A stretch of DNA of 64,000 bases, taken from NCBI RefSeq assembly GCF_003751085.1, contig NZ_RJJY01000002.1, positions 1,426,001 through 1,490,000 of the forward strand, read 5' to 3'. Below, piece by piece: positions 42,061 through 50,911 of the stretch (position 1 is the stretch's first letter; every line of letters starts with the position of its first letter). The translations under genes were made by a program, and so were the position numbers. The notes under the pieces were generated by a model. The model was not told the DNA's origin. It saw nothing but the letters and a program-made list of their open reading frames with translations, and ran no database searches. This DNA is from Micromonospora sp. Llam0. Its GTDB lineage: Bacteria > Actinomycetota > Actinomycetes > Mycobacteriales > Micromonosporaceae.

Positions 42061-42780
42061 TCACCGGCCGAACTGCTGGACCGCCGTGGTCGCCCCGGCG
42101 ACGATCAGCAGCGCGTCCGGCGGGATCAACGTCTCAGGTCCCGCGTACCGCAGCTGCCGGTCCCGCTCCTTGATCCCGACCACCGTGATGCCGTACCGCT
42201 GGCGTAGCCGGGACTCGGCCAACGTCCGACCGGCGGCGTCCGGCGGGGCACAGACCTTGGCGATGGCGAACCCGTCGTCGAACTCGATGAAGTCGAGCAT
42301 CCGGCTGGCCAGCAGGTGGGCCACCCGGTCACCCATCGCCGCCTCCGGAAAGATCACATGGTGCGCGCCGACCGAGGCGAGGATCCGGCCGTGCTTGGCG
42401 GTGATCGCCTTCGCCCAGATCTCCGGGACGCCCAGCTCGGTCAGCGCCACCACGGTGAGGATGCTGGCCTCGACGTCCGAGCCGATGCCGACCACCGCGC
42501 GGGGGTAGCCGGCGACGCCGCACTGGCGCAACGCCTGGTCGTCGGTCGAATCCGCCTCGACCACCCTCGGCAGCCGCTCGGACCAGCGGTGCACCCGTTT
42601 GGGATGCTCGTCGATGCCCAGCACGTGATGGCCGAGGCGGAGCAGGGACTGGGCGACCTGACCGCCGAACCGGCCGAGGCCGATCACCGCCACGCTGTCG
42701 GCGTCCGGCGGCCCGACCGGGGAATCGTCATCTCTCACCGAGGATCCGTCCGACGCTACGACTTTCCCACTTTTCCTCAT
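42061..42780 (-). CDS. TrkA/KtrA-type potassium uptake regulator (RCK_N + RCK_C)
   Basis: 239 aa from ATG 42780. The Rossmann motif VAVIGLGRFGGQVAQSLLRL (NAD/ATP binding), VEADSTDDQALRQCGV, FPEAAMGDRVAHLLASRMLD and a C-terminal RCK_C domain (GRTLAESRLRQRYGITVVGI, PDALLIVAG). It gates a K+ channel/transporter subunit, which is not in the window. RCK_C domains of this family are known c-di-AMP receptors, and the divergent neighbour has a c-di-AMP riboswitch. Confidence 0.88.
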   Translation of the reverse strand: MRKSGKVVASDGSSVRDDDSPVGPPDADSVAVIGLGRFGGQVAQSLLRLGHHVLGIDEHPKRVHRWSERLPRVVEADSTDDQALRQCGVAGYPRAVVGIGSDVEASILTVVALTELGVPEIWAKAITAKHGRILASVGAHHVIFPEAAMGDRVAHLLASRMLDFIEFDDGFAIAKVCAPPDAAGRTLAESRLRQRYGITVVGIKERDRQLRYAGPETLIPPDALLIVAGATTAVQQFGR

Positions 42781-42999
42781 ACGTACTGTAGTCAGCCGCT
42801 AACCTCGGCGCAGCGGTATCCGGCCCGTCCCGCGACTTGTCGTACGCCGCCGAGCGCAGACAGTGGACATCACCGAAAGTCGTTGTCCGGTAACGGATTT
42901 TTCCAGCTCAGTCAGGATTGTCGAGGTGTTGATGCCGGTGACCGATCCGGTAAGCTTGCCCGCGGTCTCCGCCAGGCGGCGCCCACCGGCGCCGGCGGT

Positions 43000-43119
43000 G
43001 ACCGCCGCCCAATCACCCCTCCGGGGTGAGCCGGGGAACCACGTTTCCACCGGGGTGAATCCGCGCCAGCGGTAGGGATCGTTCCGTCCCGAACCCGTCA
43101 GCTAACTCGGTCGGCGGCC
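43000..43119 (+). promoter_or_regulatory. c-di-AMP (ydaO/yuaA-type) riboswitch
   Basis: Conserved blocks of the class are visible in order: GAGCCGGGGAACCAC (43028-43042), CGGGGTGAATCCGCG (43051-43065), GGTAGGGATC (43071-43080), and CCCGAACCCGTCAGCTAA (43088-43105). The ends gaccgccgcc and gtcggcggcc pair to close the structure. It lies immediately before AAGGAAAGGAAC and ATG 43135. In actinomycetes this class commonly controls cell-wall hydrolase and RpfA-like genes and turns expression off when c-di-AMP is high. Confidence 0.88.
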
Positions 43120-43134
43120 AAGGAAAGGAACAGG

Positions 43135-44151
43135 ATGACCGCACCCCTCCGCCGGCGGATTCCGACGGCCGCGGCCCTCGCCGCCGTCGCCGCCCTGCTC
43201 GCCGGCTTCGTCGTAGCGTCGCCGGCCGCCGCTCAGGATCCGGACGACGAAGGCGCCCCGCCACTGCTCAGTGAAGTGCTCGAATCGACCGGCCGGGGCT
43301 TCGTCGAAGCCAAGGCCGCAGTCGACGAGTCCCGCAAACGCCAGTTGAAGCTCAGCCTCGAGTTGGAAAAGGTCGAGGAACGGATAGCGGCGCTGACCCC
43401 ACAGATCGGCCAGGTCGCCTCCAACTCGTACCGTCTCGGTCGGATCACGCCGGTGATGGTCCTGCTCAACAGCGCCGACCCGGACGCGTTGCTGGAACGC
43501 GCCGAAGGCCTGGACATGATCGCCATGCACGACAACAAGCGAATCCGGGAGCTCAACGAGGCCCGCGAACAGGCCGCTCGGGCGGTCGCCGCGATCGACG
43601 CCGAAGTGGCCCGCGAGGAACAGCAACTCGAGGCGATGGCCCGCCAGAAGAAAGAGGCCGAGAAGGCCCTGCAACTGGTCGGCGCGGTCGCCACCAACGG
43701 ATTCGTCTCGGCCACCTCACCGGTCGCCGCCCAGGCGCCGCGCAACTCGGACGGTTCCTGGCCGTCCCAGTCGTGCAGTCTGGACGACCCCACCACGAGC
43801 GGCTGCATCACGCCGCGCACCATGCACGCGCTGAACGAGGCGAAGAAGGCCGGCTTCACCCGCTTCGTCTCCTGTTTCCGCCCCGGCGGTCCGTTCGAGC
43901 ACCCCAAGGGGCGGGCCTGCGACTTCTCCGCCCAGCAGCAGGGGTTCGGCGGCGACGCCTTCGGCGACGACCGGCTGTACGGCAACAACCTGACCGCCTT
44001 CCTGGTCCGCAACGCCGACAAGCTCGGCATCCTGTACGTAATCTGGTATCGCCAGTTCTGGTCACCGACGACCGGCTGGAGTTCGTACAGCGGTGCCGGC
44101 GGCGACCCGAACAGCGACCACACCAACCACGTACATCTGTCCCTGCTGTGA
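43135..44151 (+). CDS. Secreted coiled-coil protein with ARB_07466-like C-terminal domain
   Basis: 338 aa. Signal peptide (AALAAVAALLAGFVVASPAAAQ), then a coiled coil of about 130 residues (RKRQLKLSLELEKVEERIAA; AREQAARAVAAIDAEVAREE) like those of NlpC/P60 and PcsB-type hydrolases. The C-terminal globular domain has ITPRTMHALNEAKKAGFTRF, FRPGGPFEHPKGRACDFS and SDHTNHVHLSLL. The His/Asp pattern (HPKGRACDF, HTNHVH) resembles a metal site of LAS-type peptidases. Probably acts on or binds peptidoglycan. Expression is set by the c-di-AMP riboswitch just upstream. Confidence 0.85.
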   Translation: MTAPLRRRIPTAAALAAVAALLAGFVVASPAAAQDPDDEGAPPLLSEVLESTGRGFVEAKAAVDESRKRQLKLSLELEKVEERIAALTPQIGQVASNSYRLGRITPVMVLLNSADPDALLERAEGLDMIAMHDNKRIRELNEAREQAARAVAAIDAEVAREEQQLEAMARQKKEAEKALQLVGAVATNGFVSATSPVAAQAPRNSDGSWPSQSCSLDDPTTSGCITPRTMHALNEAKKAGFTRFVSCFRPGGPFEHPKGRACDFSAQQQGFGGDAFGDDRLYGNNLTAFLVRNADKLGILYVIWYRQFWSPTTGWSSYSGAGGDPNSDHTNHVHLSLL

Positions 44152-44164
44152 CCTGACCTCATCC

Positions 44165-44196
44165 CGCGCGGTGCCGGGCCGGCCCGGCACCGCGCG
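44165..44196. terminator. 32-bp perfect palindrome, bidirectional terminator
   Basis: cgcgcggtgccgggcc followed by its exact reverse complement, placed between two converging genes (stops at 44151 and 44226). Confidence 0.75.
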
Positions 44197-44225
44197 AGAG
44201 AGAGCCGCACGGGAGAGAAGGGTCG

Positions 44226-46595
44226 TCAGTCGGTACGCGCCGAACGGCGTACCGGTGACCGGCCGGTCGGCTGCTGCGGCGGCGGACCGACCGGGCCGGC
44301 CGGCGGGATCGCCCGGGTGACCGGCTTGTCCGCGGCCACCGTGATCGGCTCGCTGTGGTGGGTCAGGTCCACGGTGGCGTTCGGGTCGACGTCGCGCAGC
44401 GAGTAGGTCACCTCATCGTGCTGGACCGCCACCCGCAGCCGCAGGCCCCGCCACATCATGGCGAACTCCAGCCGGTTGATCCGCTGCGGCAGCCGGGGAG
44501 CGAAGGTCAACTCCCCGCCGTGGTCTCGCATCCCGCCGAAGCCGGCGACCAGCGCCAGCCACGCCCCGGCCAGGGCGGCCACGTGGATGCCGTCGCGGGT
44601 GTTGCGGTTGATGTCGTGCAGGTCCATCAACGCGGCCTCGCCCATGTAGTCGTGGGCGAGCTCCAAATGGCCGGTCTCCGCGGCGATCACCGACTGGGTG
44701 CACGCCGACAACGACGAGTCCCGCACCGTACGCCGCTCGTAGTAGGCGAAGTTGCGGGCCTTCTCCTCCTCGGTGAACGCGTCGCCCCGCCAGTGCATCG
44801 CCAGCGCCAGGTCGGCCTGCTTGACCACCTGCTTGCGGTACAGATCGAAGTACGGGTAGTGCAGCAGCAACGGATAGTGGTCCTGCGGGGTGCCGGCGAA
44901 GTCCCACTCCTGGTGCCGGGTGAACCCGGCCGACTGCGGGTGCACGCCCAGCTCGTCGTCGTACGGGACGTGCATCGACAGCGCCGCGTCCCGCCAGGCC
45001 GCGGTCTCCTCGTCGTCGACGCCGAGCACCCAGGCCCGGTCGGCGTAGCGCAGCGCGCAGTCGGCGGCGGTCAGCAGGTTCCGCTGCGCCATCAGGTTGG
45101 TGTAGATGTTGTCGTCTACCACTGCGGTGTACTCGTCCGGCCCGGTCACCCCGTCGATGTGGAACCGGCCGTGCCGGTCGTGGTGGCCCAGCGAACGCCA
45201 CAACCGGGCGGTCTCCACCAGCAGTTCCAGGCCGATCTCCCGCTCGAACTCGACGTCCCCGGTGGCGTGCACGTACCGCCGGACCGCGTCGGCGATGTCC
45301 GCCGCCACGTGGAACGCGGCCGTGCCGGCCGGCCAGTACGCCGAGCACTCCTGGCCCCGGATGGTCCGCCACGGGAACGCCGCCCCGTTGAGCCCGAGCA
45401 TCCGGGCCCGCTCCCGCGCCTGGTCCAGGGTCGAGTGCCGCCAGCGCAGCACCGAGGCGACCGCCCCCGGCTGGGTGTAGGTCAGCACCGGCAGCACGAA
45501 CATCTCGGTGTCCCAGAAGGCGTGTCCGTCGTACCCCGGGCCGGTCAGCCCCTTCGCCGCGATCGGCCGCTGCTCGGCGCGGGCGCCGGCCTGCAGCACG
45601 TGGAACAGCCCGAACCGGACCGCCTGCTGGATCTCCGGGTCGCCGTCCACCCGCACGTCCGAGTGGCCCCAGAAGTCGTCGAGGTACTTGCGCTGCTCGG
45701 CGCAGAGCCCTTCCCAGCCGGAGATCCGGGCGCCGGCCAACGCCGCGCCGACCTGATCGCGCAGCGCCGGCAACGAACGCTGACTGGACCAGCCGTACGT
45801 CAGCAGCTTCACCATCCGCAGCCGCTGCCCCGGCTCCAGCAGGCAGGAGACGGTGGTCCGGACCCAGTCGTCGAACCCCTCGGTGCTGACCGACACCTCG
45901 CCGGGGCCGTCGATCTCGTGCCCCATCGCCGCCGCCATCCGCAGCCCGCTGGCCTTGGTCCGGTGGATGAGCAGCCCGCCGTCGGGCTGTACCAGCCGCT
46001 CCTCGGCCTGCAGCGGCGTCTCAAGCACCGCCGCGACGCGCGGGTCCTTGCTCTGTGCCGGCAGCTCCTCGTTGGCGACCAGCTCGGACTGCACGATGAT
46101 GCGCAACGGCTCGTCGACCGCCTCCACCTCGAAGCAGATCGCCGCGACCGCCCGTTGGGTGAACGACACCAGCCGGGTGCTGCGGACCCGGGCGGTACGC
46201 CCGGCCGGCGAGCGCCACTCCAGCCGACGGTCCAGCAGACCGGCCCGCAGGTCGAGCACCCGCTCGTGGGAGAGCAGGTCGCCGTAGCGCACGTCGAACG
46301 GCTCGTCGTCGATCAGCAGCCGGATCGGTTTGCCGTTGGTGACGTTGACCAGCGTCTGACCGGACTCGGGGAAGCCGTAGCCGGCTTCGGCGTACGGCAG
46401 CGGTCGCAACTCGTAGAACGAGTTCAGGTAGGTGCCGGGCAGGCCGTGCGGTTCGCCCTCGTCCAGGTTGCCGCGGAATCCGACGTGCCCGTTCGCGAGG
46501 GCGAAGACCGACTCCGACTGGGCCAGGATGTCGAAGTCGAGCCGGGTCTCCCGCACGTGCCACGGTTCCACGGGGTAGGCCCGCTCGCGGATCAT
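44226..46595 (-). CDS. GH65 alpha-glucoside phosphorylase (trehalose/maltose/kojibiose type)
   Basis: 789 aa from ATG 46595. An N-terminal beta-sandwich (FDILAQSESVFALANGHVGF, GTYLNSFYELRPL) is followed by the (alpha/alpha)6 barrel with FWDTEMFVLPVL, GAAFPWRTIRGQE and the general-acid motif DGVTGPDEYTAVVDDN (Glu488). A phosphate-loop-like GHLELAHDYMGE, then a beta tail. It splits an alpha-linked disaccharide with phosphate to give beta-glucose-1-phosphate plus glucose; which disaccharide is not clear from sequence. It overlaps the phosphoglucomutase gene by ATGA. Confidence 0.88.
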   Translation of the reverse strand: MIRERAYPVEPWHVRETRLDFDILAQSESVFALANGHVGFRGNLDEGEPHGLPGTYLNSFYELRPLPYAEAGYGFPESGQTLVNVTNGKPIRLLIDDEPFDVRYGDLLSHERVLDLRAGLLDRRLEWRSPAGRTARVRSTRLVSFTQRAVAAICFEVEAVDEPLRIIVQSELVANEELPAQSKDPRVAAVLETPLQAEERLVQPDGGLLIHRTKASGLRMAAAMGHEIDGPGEVSVSTEGFDDWVRTTVSCLLEPGQRLRMVKLLTYGWSSQRSLPALRDQVGAALAGARISGWEGLCAEQRKYLDDFWGHSDVRVDGDPEIQQAVRFGLFHVLQAGARAEQRPIAAKGLTGPGYDGHAFWDTEMFVLPVLTYTQPGAVASVLRWRHSTLDQARERARMLGLNGAAFPWRTIRGQECSAYWPAGTAAFHVAADIADAVRRYVHATGDVEFEREIGLELLVETARLWRSLGHHDRHGRFHIDGVTGPDEYTAVVDDNIYTNLMAQRNLLTAADCALRYADRAWVLGVDDEETAAWRDAALSMHVPYDDELGVHPQSAGFTRHQEWDFAGTPQDHYPLLLHYPYFDLYRKQVVKQADLALAMHWRGDAFTEEEKARNFAYYERRTVRDSSLSACTQSVIAAETGHLELAHDYMGEAALMDLHDINRNTRDGIHVAALAGAWLALVAGFGGMRDHGGELTFAPRLPQRINRLEFAMMWRGLRLRVAVQHDEVTYSLRDVDPNATVDLTHHSEPITVAADKPVTRAIPPAGPVGPPPQQPTGRSPVRRSARTD

Positions 46596-47341
46596 CGTTC
46601 GGCTCCGACCAGCAACTCCCCCAGATCGCTCACCACGATGTCGGCACCGCTGGCCAGCAGTTCGTCACCGATACCGACCCGGTCGACACCGATGACACAG
46701 CCGAACTCCCCCGCTCGCGCCGCCGTCACGCCGGCCAGCGCGTCCTCGAACACCGCGGCGTTGCCCGGCTCGACGCCGAGCTGCGCGGCAGCGGCCAGGA
46801 ACGTGTCCGGTTCCGGCTTGCCCCGCAGGCCCTTCTCGCGCGCGATCACCCCGTCTACCCGCACCTCGACCAACTCCTCAATCCCCGCCGCGATCAGCAC
46901 GTCCCGGCAGTTGGCGCTGGCCGAGACGACGGCCCGGTGCAGCCCGACCCAGCGGGCAGCATGAAGGTAGGCCAGTGAACCGTCGTAGACCTGCACCCCG
47001 TCTTCGGCGATGCGTCGCAGCAGCACCTCGTTCTTCCGGGTGCCGATGCCGTACACGGTGTCGGCCTCCGGGGGGTCGTCCGCCGACCCCTCGGGAAGCT
47101 CAACGCCTCGCGAGGCGAGGAAGGAACGCACCCCGTCGGCCCGCGGTCGACCGTCGACGTACCGGCTGTAGTCGGCGCCCGGGTCGAACGGCTGGAACGG
47201 CTGGCCGGTCTCGTCGGCCCGAGCGCGGAGGAAGTTGTTGAACGTTTCCTCCCACGCCGTGTTGTGCACTTTCGCGGTCTGAGTCAACACCCCATCGAGG
47301 TCGAACAGGCAGGCGGTCACATGAGCGGGTAGACCGAGCAC
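46592..47341 (-). CDS. Beta-phosphoglucomutase-family HAD phosphatase/mutase
   Basis: 249 aa. HAD motif 1 CLFDLDGVLTQTAKVH (Asp14 nucleophile, Asp16), motif 2 VVSASANCRD, motif 3 GLRGKPEPDTFL and motif 4 AAVFEDALAGVTAA. It would convert beta-glucose-1-phosphate from the GH65 enzyme into glucose-6-phosphate. The ATGA overlap with that gene makes the pathway link strong. Confidence 0.9.
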   Translation of the reverse strand: MLGLPAHVTACLFDLDGVLTQTAKVHNTAWEETFNNFLRARADETGQPFQPFDPGADYSRYVDGRPRADGVRSFLASRGVELPEGSADDPPEADTVYGIGTRKNEVLLRRIAEDGVQVYDGSLAYLHAARWVGLHRAVVSASANCRDVLIAAGIEELVEVRVDGVIAREKGLRGKPEPDTFLAAAAQLGVEPGNAAVFEDALAGVTAARAGEFGCVIGVDRVGIGDELLASGADIVVSDLGELLVGAER

Positions 47342-47437
47342 GCAGCCAATCTAACCTGATCTCCGGTCGGACTGCTCGGTTTCCACCGGCGCGCCAGCCT
47401 GTAGTGACCGGTCAGTCACCCGTCGCCATCCGCCCAC

Positions 47438-48751
47438 TCATCGCCAGCCGACGTCGATCCGGTCGCCCCGTTCATCGAAGAAGTGCAGGGCGTCCATCCG
47501 GACCGAGACGGCCAGCGGATGGCCGGGGGTGACCGCCGGGTACGGGGCCAGTCGCACGGCCAGTTCGGCCGGCCGGCGGTGGTGCCGCCCCGGGTCACTG
47601 AGCACGCTCTCCCGCTCCGGGCCGGACTCGGCCGACGGCTCGGCGACGGCCGCCCGGCCGACCGACCGACCGGTGAGGCGCTGCATCACGCCGCCGAACC
47701 GACGCAGGCGCCGGCCGGCACCGGCCGGCTCCACCGCCGTACCGGCGAGGTCGTCGACCACGATCGCGGTGGCCCCGATGTCGAGGTAGGCCAGCGACTC
47801 GTGGCCGTGGTGTTCGAGGAACCGGATCCGGCCCTGCAGCACGTCACCCGGGCTGCCGGGAGCGACCGGGGTCAGCGCCTCGGCCCGCAGGCCGACCACG
47901 ATGCGTTCCCCGTGGTAGTGCGACACGGCCCGGGCCCGCAGATCGGTCCAGGGCAGGTAGAGGGTCTGTTCGCCCAGGTTGAGCGCCACGTAGCGGTCGA
48001 GATGGACGTAGACCGAGGCCTCCAGCAGGTTCATCCGAGGGCTGCCGAGGAACGCGGCGACGTAGAGGGTGGCCGGCCGGCCGTACACCTCGGTCGGGGT
48101 GCCGACGTCCTGCAGCACGCCCTTGCGCATGATCGCCACCCGGTCGGCCATGGTGAGCGCCTCAGCCTGGTCGTGGGTGACGTAGACGGTGCTGACGCCG
48201 AGCTCGCGGACCAGCCCGGAGATCTCCGCCCGCAACTCGGCCCGCAGCCCGCTGTCCAGGTTGGATAGCGGCTCGTCCATCAGGAACAGGCCGGGACGGC
48301 GGACGATGGCCCGCCCCATCGCCACCCGTTGCCGCTGGCCGCCGGAGAGCTGGCTGGGCTTGCGGGCGAGTACGTCGCCGATGCCCAACGCGCTGGCGAC
48401 GTCGGCCACCCGCTCCTGCCGGGACGTCGTCTCCACTCCGGACAGGCGCAGCGGGAAGGCGATGTTGTCCTGCACCGACATGTGCGGGTAGAGGGCGAAG
48501 TCCTGAAAGACCATCGCGACCCGGCGGTCCCGGGGCGGAATGTCGTTGGCCAGCTCGCCGTCCAGCAGCACCGCACCGCTGCTCGGGTCCTCCAGCCCGG
48601 CGATCATCCGCAGCACGGTCGACTTGCCGCAGCCGGACGGGCCGAGGAGCACCATGAACTCACCGTCGTTGACGTCGAGGTTGACCTTGTCGACGGCGAC
48701 GGTCCCGTCGGCAAAGACCTTGGATACATCCTTGAGCGCGACGGTGGTCAC
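47438..48751 (-). CDS. Sugar ABC transporter ATP-binding protein (MsmK/UgpC/MalK type)
   Basis: 437 aa from GTG 48751 (GGGGGAGG six bases upstream). ATPase domain: Walker A LLGPSGCGKST, FQDFALYPHM, signature LSGGQRQRVAMGRAI, Walker B GLFLMDEPLSNLD, H-loop VTHDQAEALTM. The C-terminal TOBE/MalK regulatory region (VVGLRAEALTPV; FLEHHGHESLAYLDIGATAI) contains an unusual insertion of about 65 residues rich in Arg, Ala and Ser (about 315-385). No permease genes are adjacent. Such orphan ATPases power several sugar importers at once; with the GH65 pair next door it likely serves trehalose/maltose uptake. Confidence 0.88.
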   Translation of the reverse strand: MTTVALKDVSKVFADGTVAVDKVNLDVNDGEFMVLLGPSGCGKSTVLRMIAGLEDPSSGAVLLDGELANDIPPRDRRVAMVFQDFALYPHMSVQDNIAFPLRLSGVETTSRQERVADVASALGIGDVLARKPSQLSGGQRQRVAMGRAIVRRPGLFLMDEPLSNLDSGLRAELRAEISGLVRELGVSTVYVTHDQAEALTMADRVAIMRKGVLQDVGTPTEVYGRPATLYVAAFLGSPRMNLLEASVYVHLDRYVALNLGEQTLYLPWTDLRARAVSHYHGERIVVGLRAEALTPVAPGSPGDVLQGRIRFLEHHGHESLAYLDIGATAIVVDDLAGTAVEPAGAGRRLRRFGGVMQRLTGRSVGRAAVAEPSAESGPERESVLSDPGRHHRRPAELAVRLAPYPAVTPGHPLAVSVRMDALHFFDERGDRIDVGWR

Positions 48752-48877
48752 CGTCACCTCCCCCAGCCATCGGTTGCCGGCCCCCGAATGACTGTGACGA
48801 GCGCCATCGCCCTGGCACATCGGGTAAACGTGCCATGTTCATATTGTGACAGCTCGATTACCAGGAGATCGGATGGA

Positions 48878-50872
48878 TTACCGAGCGGTTACTTCGGGTA
48901 GTCCGACCGGCGACGTACCGAACTCCGGGTGCCGGGGTACCCCGTCCCACTGCTGGCCACCCCGACGCAGGAAGTAGTCGAGACCGGCGTCCCAGGTGTG
49001 CCCGGCCGCCCGCCGTTCGTACAGGTAGCCGAGCGGATGGGTGCGGTAGATCAGCCCACCGGCGCGCAGCACCCGGTCCATCAGGCCACGGTCCACCGAC
49101 CGGGGCACCGGCCGCCAACCACCGACCGCCTCCAGGTCACCGCGCGCCATCAACATCGTGCCGCCGGCCACCGGGGCGCCGTACGCCTCCGGCGGCACCG
49201 CCGCCCGGCGGACCGTGACCCCGAGCATCTGCAGCACCACGAACTCGGCGGCCTTGCCGACCAGCATCGCGCCCGAATACTCCCGGGCCAGCACCAGGTC
49301 CCAGATGTGCTCCGGGCCGTACACGTCGTCGTCGTCGACCTTGGTGACCAGGCTGCCCCGCGCCCGCGCGGTCGCCGCGCCCATCACCTCGCCGAAGCTG
49401 AACCCGGCGGGCGCGCTGAAGATCTGGATCGGCCGGCCACACTCACCGAGCCGCGCCCGCAGGTCCGCCGTCAACTCGATACCGTGCAGGCAGAGCACGA
49501 TCTCCAACTCCGGGTAGGTCTGCCCGGCCAACTGCCGCACCACGTCCGGCAGGTACTCGGGACGCCGGGTGACCAGCACCGCGCTCACCGACGGCGGCGC
49601 CGCCAGCGCCGGGAAGGTGTCGGCGGTGACGTCACCGGCGGCGAACGCGGCGGCATGCCCACGCAACGCCGCCGACCGCTGCCGTACGCTGCGGATCTCC
49701 CACTCCAACGGATCCGCGCCGACCCCGGGCAGGTCGCTGCGCAGCACCGCCAGCAACGGCTCGGCCAGCCGGTCCGCCACCGCCGGCGGCAGTTGCGGCA
49801 CCCGCAGCACGGCACCGGTCGCCGCCAGCTGGGCCAGCAGCGTCGCCTCCGCCGCCGGCGCGATCGCCGGCACGTCGGGGCAGATCAGATGGGTGAACCG
49901 GCGCATGGCCGCCAGCTGGTCGCCGGACAGCGGTACGCCGGCCAACCCGCCACGCGCCACCGGCACCGCACCGGCCGGCGGGGAATCCGCCCCGGCCGGT
50001 GCCAGGTCCGACCCGGCCGGGTCGGACTCAGCCGGCCGCACCTGCCAGCCCGGCACCGGGTCGCCGGGCAGGAACTCCAGCACCCCGGTCGGCTCCGTCG
50101 GCCCGTACCGGCGGCCCCGGCCGACCGGGTTCGCCACCGCCGAATCGATCAGCACCAGTGGCTGCCGGTTGGCTACCCGGGCGCCGGTGCCACCTGCGGT
50201 CACCGCCACCCCGACCAGGTCCGACGCGGCGGCCAACGTCGCCGCGTCCGGGGCGAGCACCACGTCGTACCCGCGGATCTCGGGGTTCGTCGTCAGCGCC
50301 CCGGTCACCGAATGGTTGGCGTCGACCGGCAGCCAGCCGGGCGCCACCCCGACCGCCGCGACGTCGGCGCTGGCCGGTCGGGGCAACGGCCGGACCGGCG
50401 CCAGCACCGCCAACGCGGCGGTGAGCAGATCGTGCAGCGGGACCGGCTCGGCCAGGTCGACGCTGAGCCGTGCGTTGCCGCCACCGCGCGGCAGCCGCAC
50501 CCGGTGCCGCCGCAGACCCGGTACCGGGCCGAGGCGGCCGGACCAGCCGGCGGTCGGCGGACGCCAACGGCGTACCCGAACCACCAGCTGGCGGGTCGGC
50601 GTGGCCGCAGCCGGCTCAGCCAGCAGGCGGCGCAGCGCCGCCACCGAGTCGGCGTCCACCAGCGCCCGACGGGCCGTCCCGGTGGTCGGCCCGGACACCG
50701 GGCGGCCGTCCGGTCGATCGGTCAGCCGGACCCGCCACCACCAGCGCCGGTGATCGGGGCTCCCGCCGCGCACGACGCCACCCACCGCATTCTCCGCCAC
50801 CCTGCGCCACCTTGTCGTTCCGGCTCGGAGCACCACGTCGGGCCGACGCGCGCGACGCCCGACCCACATCAC
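48878..50872 (-). CDS. Large protein with C-terminal GT2-type glycosyltransferase domain
   Basis: 664 aa. The N-terminal 430 residues form a region I cannot assign (Ala/Arg/Pro-rich, with a Rossmann-like PEIRGYDVVLAPDAATLAAA). The C-terminal 230 residues are GT-A: VSAVLVTRRPEYLPDVVRQL, LEIVLCLHGIELTADLRARL, GAATARARGSLVTKVDDDDV (DxD) and VAGGTMLMARGDLEAVGGW. The frame starts at ATG 50872, facing the next glycosyltransferase gene across a 39-bp divergent gap. Probably part of surface-polymer synthesis. Confidence 0.75.
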   Translation of the reverse strand: MMWVGRRARRPDVVLRAGTTRWRRVAENAVGGVVRGGSPDHRRWWWRVRLTDRPDGRPVSGPTTGTARRALVDADSVAALRRLLAEPAAATPTRQLVVRVRRWRPPTAGWSGRLGPVPGLRRHRVRLPRGGGNARLSVDLAEPVPLHDLLTAALAVLAPVRPLPRPASADVAAVGVAPGWLPVDANHSVTGALTTNPEIRGYDVVLAPDAATLAAASDLVGVAVTAGGTGARVANRQPLVLIDSAVANPVGRGRRYGPTEPTGVLEFLPGDPVPGWQVRPAESDPAGSDLAPAGADSPPAGAVPVARGGLAGVPLSGDQLAAMRRFTHLICPDVPAIAPAAEATLLAQLAATGAVLRVPQLPPAVADRLAEPLLAVLRSDLPGVGADPLEWEIRSVRQRSAALRGHAAAFAAGDVTADTFPALAAPPSVSAVLVTRRPEYLPDVVRQLAGQTYPELEIVLCLHGIELTADLRARLGECGRPIQIFSAPAGFSFGEVMGAATARARGSLVTKVDDDDVYGPEHIWDLVLAREYSGAMLVGKAAEFVVLQMLGVTVRRAAVPPEAYGAPVAGGTMLMARGDLEAVGGWRPVPRSVDRGLMDRVLRAGGLIYRTHPLGYLYERRAAGHTWDAGLDYFLRRGGQQWDGVPRHPEFGTSPVGLPEVTAR

Positions 50873-50911
50873 GGCAGAGGCTACCGGCCAGGCTTCCGGT
50901 ACGCTGCACGC

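Noticed and set aside
44355..46964. 869-codon open frame on the plus strand
   Set aside because: It is antisense to the GH65 gene, whose motifs and codon bias are clear; it has the composition expected of a shadow frame in high-GC DNA.
48929..50900. Long plus-strand extension ahead of the glycosyltransferase at 50912
   Set aside because: The extension is antisense to the 48878-50872 gene; the real start is taken at GTG 50912, in the divergent gap.
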